The translations under genes and the position numbers were made by a program. The notes beneath the pieces were generated by a model, which made no database searches, was not told where the DNA came from, and saw only the letters and a list, made by a program, of their open reading frames with translations. From Chromera velia (Eukaryota > Sar > Chromeraceae): a stretch of 49,703 nucleotides of DNA. The stretch spans positions 6,777 through 56,479 of the forward strand of contig JAHBMJ010004375.1 of NCBI GenBank assembly GCA_018398765.1. The letters are read 5' to 3'. Each line of letters opens with the position of its first letter. Within the stretch, counting starts at the first letter, position 1. Below, piece by piece: positions 45,184 to 49,703 of this stretch.

Positions 45184-46487
45184 ATGGGAAGGTGGCAAGT
45201 TTTCCTTGGTGAGCCCTTGTGGCTGGTGCGAGTCGAGAAAAAAAATCAAGAAGCAAACAGCGAAGTAGACCGAGCGTGTATGTACACTTTTCTTGCAACC
45301 GACCTAAAGAGATTCTATCGAGAAGACTGTGATCAGAAGAGATTCTCTGAGTTGATGAGCAAGAGCGCCCTCCAAAAAAACACACAAGAGACGGTCAGTC
45401 TGGAAGCAAATTCTGCGATCCGCTTGTCGGCAATGAAATGCTTCTGAGAGTGTGTGCATGTACGTGCGGGTAAATGATCACTGGCTCTCTGAATAGGTGC
45501 GTGCAGGTTCTTCAGCTGCTTGAAGATCTGATTGGGGGTGGAAAGGGGGCGTTCGAATGGAAAGCACATGTGAAGGGGGTAGACGGAGACGGAGACGGGC
45601 TGGCGACCAGCAGCAGGAAAAAAGAAACGGCACATCCGTTGAGGGACGAACTGCACTTCACCGTCTCCTTCAAAGTCAATGGCGTGTTTCCCTTCTCGTG
45701 GCCTTTTTTGGCTAAAGAGGTGTGCGATTTGGCGGAGGCGGAATTTTGCAGGCGTCAACTTTTTCTGCCATTGCTTGGAGGACTGCTTGCAGTACAGAGT
45801 CTGTTCCCCTTAGAAGATTCTTTGAAAACGGCAAACCAGCAGACAAAAGACGGAGATGGCGCTACACGCTTGCAGAAGTCTGTTGAAGCTCTGCGACAAG
45901 AGTCTGTCTTCGCCTCACTCTCTTCTTCCATTTCTTCTGAATCATTCTCTCGTCACTCTAGCACGGTGAGTGGCTCCATGAGGTCCTCAGCAGGCGGGCG
46001 GGGTCCGCTTCAGCGTCCCGATCACGTGGAGCCACAGGAGGGGCGGGTAGACCCGGTGTTGAAACCGTTTACCTCCCTGGGAACGCCCCTTTCATCTCTG
46101 TTAGAGTCCATCGCCCCTCCACCGGCACCGCAGCCTGACCCAGCGGCGCGCCAGGTGTCCCCAGCCGCCCCTCAGAGTCCCTCTGCGAGGGAGAGGCGGG
46201 GAGCTGCGTCTTCGTCAACGGCCCGTCGAGGAGGCTCGGCCCTGTCAGTCAGGGGGGGGCAGGTATCGTCTGGGGGCAGGGAGGAGGTCAATGAAGTGCC
46301 TGCTGGTGCGGGGCGGGGTGGTGATGCGGTTGAGGGAGAGATGGGGCGTGGGGATTTGAGCAGGGATGAAGAGGCCAGGGAAGAGGCTGAAGAACGGGAG
46401 AAACGTCGTAAACTTGAGGCAAGGCTCGCAGACAAACGTCAAAAAGACGACAAAGGTGGCAAAAAAAAGAAAACTCGTTTCATTTGA
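45184..46487 (+). CDS. candidate XLF/NHEJ1-like DNA end-joining factor, 2 exons
   Basis: Exons 45184-45393 and 45507-46487 join in phase 0 (1191 nt, 396 aa). The order of segments follows XLF: an N-terminal head with PLWLVRVEKKN, then TFLATDLKRFYREDCD (human XLF has ALLVSDLQQVWHEQVD); a central strand HFTVSFKVNGVFPFSWPF (human LRVRSELSGLPFYWNF); then RQLFLPLLGGLLAVQSLFPL leading into a short helical stalk, like the human LIRPLMGMSLALQCQV. The rest (about residue 200 onward) is disordered and Ser/Pro/Gly-rich, then charged helix, ending GGKKKKTRFI. This basic-plus-Phe tail resembles the Ku-binding motif ending of XLF (KRKKPRGLFS). XLF bridges XRCC4-ligase IV filaments in non-homologous end joining. 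Similarity is from memory and remote; a PAXX or XRCC4 relative is the main alternative. Confidence 0.62.
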
Positions 46488-47491
46488 AATATTGTTTAGT
46501 CTACTTTTCATTTCAAGTTCTGAGTCTATCTGTAGGTCGATCTTACTATATAAAATCTGAGTAGATGTATGATTGGCATTGATTGCAGATTGACTTTGAT
46601 AATTTAAGTGACATCGATTCTGTCATCAAGAGTGTTATGCAGTCATCCCGGGGACTCAACCACTGACAACCATGCATGCAGCTTGGGGTTCTTAGTGAAG
46701 TTTACCTTTATACTAGTACATAATTTACTTGAATTAAGGTTAGTAAGTAACCATATAAGTATACTAAAGTTAATACTAAAGTTAGAAGTAGTTGCAAGCA
46801 AATGTCTATTCATTAGTCACGATTCGTCCACAAAGCTAGTATATATAGCGAAGAACACATAAAGTCTAGGTAATACTAAACCAAATTAAAACTGACGAAC
46901 TAGCTGATGAACCTAGGGACAAATTAACTTTATGCAAGCCAGGCTAAAAGTCAGGTAATTAATTTAAGGTAGTAGTATGGACAAAGCTGTCTCACCATAC
47001 TGAGCATACTCTACCATACTCTACGTATAGGGTACCAATTAAATCATTATCAGATACTATCAGTATCACTTAATTGCTTGCTTTCTTATATAGTACTTAA
47101 TTGCGGACCAATTTACGGTTTAGCCTAGGGTTTAGCCTAGAGTCTCTGAAACCAGAGAGTAGCAGAGACGAATGGCAACCCATGCATACAGTTGTAAACA
47201 AAAGGAGCAAGCCGCCGCTATCGCCGCCGCAGCTAGCGCCGCAGCTTAGCCTGCTTGCGCATGAACATCTAGACTAGCTGCTGTCACTAACATCTAGACA
47301 AACATCATCAAAACATGAATGAACACGATTGTTGAAGATGATATCTAATCCTATATATATAATTCTACCGTATACAACGCTGCTATGCGGCTGAATCTAG
47401 AGCTGAATCGATGCTAGGATCGATGATGGACTATATCATGGATCGACAGTGTAAGACATAGAACGCATTAGTTCAGTCTAGAGTCAGTGCA

Positions 47492-47726
47492 CCCTGCAAA
47501 AAATGTTAGAAAAGTGATAGAAAAGTTGTTAGAAAAGTGATAGAAAACTCATAGAAAAGTGATAGAAAAGTGATAGAAATTAGGGGTCCAAATTTCTATC
47601 AGTTTTCTATCACCTTTCTATCACTTTTCTAACAACTTTTCTAACATTAATTTCTATCACTTTTCTATCAGTTTTCTATCACTTTTCTAACAACTTTTCT
47701 ATCACTTTTCTAACATTTTTTGCAGG
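47492..47726. repeat. 235-bp fold-back (MITE-like) element with long terminal inverted repeats
   Basis: Starts CCTGCAAAAAATGTTAGAAA and ends with its exact reverse complement. The arms stay complementary for about 75-80 bases with one mismatch and one 11-bp length difference. The arms are themselves built from a repeated AGAAAAGTGAT / AGAAAAGTTGTT phrase. A second partial inverted copy fills the centre. No coding sequence inside. Clear target-site duplications were not seen. Confidence 0.85.
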
Positions 47727-48056
47727 ACAGTTCTGCGCACAACCAGTGGACTCGAACAAACAAAAAAATGATGCGTTTGGACCAATCTGATCTCACGCGT
47801 ATTGCTGTAGAGATCTTGATTTTCCATGCAGTCCACATGTTCAAGTTGCATGACACGCCGCAAAGTTCCTCCAAGGTACACCTCAGGAAGATTAATTTAA
47901 ATAAGTGAATTCGAGATATGCACGTTGGCCGATCAAGTAGCTCAGCCACGCAGATTCTTCAGTTCAACCGAACAAAAAACTCTCTGGATCGGAGAAAAGA
48001 AATCCCACCAGCTTCACAAAAAGTCTTCTCCACATGGCATGAACACAGTTCGAAAA

Positions 48057-48445
<389 letters not shown>

Positions 48446-48982
48446 AACAAAGCAACGTACTGCTTAGCGCAGACAAGTGATTCCTTCAGCCAGACGAATC
48501 AAAGATGTGGATGCAAGAGAGAGTACACAGATGAAGGCGGCACACCACTTGTGACAGAATCCTACCCAACCTTTGGGAACAACTACAAATGGTGTGCACG
48601 AAACGAAACGAAAAAAACAGAACGATTCCAGAACAACGGCCGCCTTTATCGTATCAATACAACTCAAGGACATCAACAGAAAGCGAAGCAACACTTTGAA
48701 CTTCTGCCCACTTTTTTTTTTCGTTTCGAAGCACACACAGATGCTATGAGAAAAACGAAACGCAGCACGACCTCTCGCAGAAGAGAAAGAGACCGACAAG
48801 AGCACTCTCTTTTCCAACTCAATCCAACAATTCGAAATTCAAGGGCGGACGACAAATTGACGACACATCCAATCTTGCTCTCTCTCTCTCTCATCTTTCC
48901 CCGATTGGCCCCTCTTTGTTTCGTCTTCACCCCCACTCCCGCCCCCCCAGTCTCTCTTTGAATGTTCCTTCTTCCTTCGTTT

Positions 48983-49595
48983 TCACACAGACGGAGACGG
49001 AGATGCAGATGCCTTGAAGACCTTCATAATGATCTGTAGAGACTCGTCGAGTTCGCTTTCCGTAATAACGAGAGGGGGGGCGAAGCGAATGATGTGCTCG
49101 TGTGTAGGCTTGGCTAACAGCCCGTGGTCTCGGAGACGGAGACAGATCTCCCACGCAGAGACAGGGTGTCCCGCCTCGATCTCCACAGCATTCAAGAGCC
49201 CCTCCCCCCTCACACACGTGACCCAACTATGTTTCTCAGCAAGCTCTACCTGGAGTACGTCTCTGAACTTCTGTCCTAGTTTCTCCGCCCTCTCGGCTAG
49301 GTCCTCATCCACCAACACCTTCAGAGCCGCCATGGCAACTTGACACGCGACAGGACAACCTCCGTACGTCGACCCGTGTTCTCCAGGCTTGATGGTCAGC
49401 ATGATGGGGTCGTCACAGAGAACGGCAGAGACGGGAAGGACCCCCCCGGACAGGGCCTTCCCGAGACAGACAATGTCTGGACGGACGCCTGAATGATCAC
49501 AGCAGAGCATTCGGCCCGTCCGACATAGGCCTGTCTGTATTTCGTCCGCAATGAAGAGGACGTTGGCGGCTTTGCAGAGCTCAAAGGCTCCCTTC
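48983..49595 (-). CDS. OAT: ornithine aminotransferase, C-terminal exon (partial at right edge)
   Basis: Last exon of a class III, PLP-dependent aminotransferase: 203 codons plus stop, reading from an acceptor at 49596. It begins [20 protein letters not shown], then [20 protein letters not shown], and CLGKALSGG with the Schiff-base lysine. [20 protein letters not shown] follows, then [32 protein letters not shown] and a helical end. These are the hallmarks of ornithine delta-aminotransferase, which moves the delta-amino group of ornithine to 2-oxoglutarate to give glutamate semialdehyde. The tail ends [10 protein letters not shown]. Earlier exons lie beyond 49703; 49596-49703 is intron with a pyrimidine-rich acceptor on the minus strand. 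Confidence 0.9.
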
Positions 49596-49703
49596 CTGCA
49601 CAGACAAAGCAGGAGCGGGAAAAGAGAAGGGAGCACGTTGTGATCATGAAGGGAGGTCAAAGAGAACTTGGGGCGGGAAGGAAAGAGAGAGAGCGAGAGA
49701 CGG

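Overview
This window is nuclear DNA from a eukaryote. Every long gene needs splicing: I placed about 30 introns by reading phase across 8 genes. Introns and spacers are full of microsatellites, there are two N runs or bases in introns, and one protein (CC2D2A) belongs to the ciliary transition zone. Two or three predicted proteins begin with a signal peptide followed at once by a Phe-containing, basic leader, the pattern of secondary red-lineage plastids. My best guess is a photosynthetic alveolate of the chromerid type (Chromera-like), with a stramenopile alga as the alternative. That is inference from style, not from a marker gene.

Layout on the given strand. 589-4445 (+): DUSP12/YVH1-type phosphatase with its C-terminal zinc domain, six exons. 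4446-8119: repeat-rich spacer with a ~208-229 bp tandem array and long GAAA/GGAA tracts. 8120-8479 (-): small protein with a signal peptide and basic leader. 9198-11898 (+): type II membrane GT64-like (exostosin-family) glycosyltransferase, two exons. 13306-17570 (+): NADP-dependent isocitrate dehydrogenase, seven exons, with an assembly gap in intron 5. 20917-22999 (+): a broken TIR-like/TPR-repeat gene. 23974-26891 (-): alpha/beta hydrolase with signal peptide, five exons. 27572-34490 (+): very large unrecognised helical protein, seven exons. 36333-43708 (+): CC2D2A-like transition-zone protein, eight exons. 45184-46487 (+): a candidate XLF/NHEJ1-like DNA end-joining factor, two exons. 48983-49595 (-): the last exon of ornithine aminotransferase, which continues past the right edge.

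The genes do not form a pathway; they are ordinary, separately transcribed eukaryotic genes (phosphatase/ribosome biogenesis, glycosylation, NADPH supply, cilium, DNA repair, amino-acid metabolism). Two pairs are divergent (8479/9198 and 26891/27572). Short GC-rich islets containing GCGCGC lie 200-715 bp upstream of every intact gene start that is inside the window.

Most notable: the XLF-like gene; the decayed TIR-TPR gene in which one 4-bp insertion has been copied by a 520-bp duplication; a 235-bp fold-back element at 47492-47726; a dispersed hairpin repeat family; frequent splice donors with C at +3; and CT/GT microsatellites that abut 3' splice sites.
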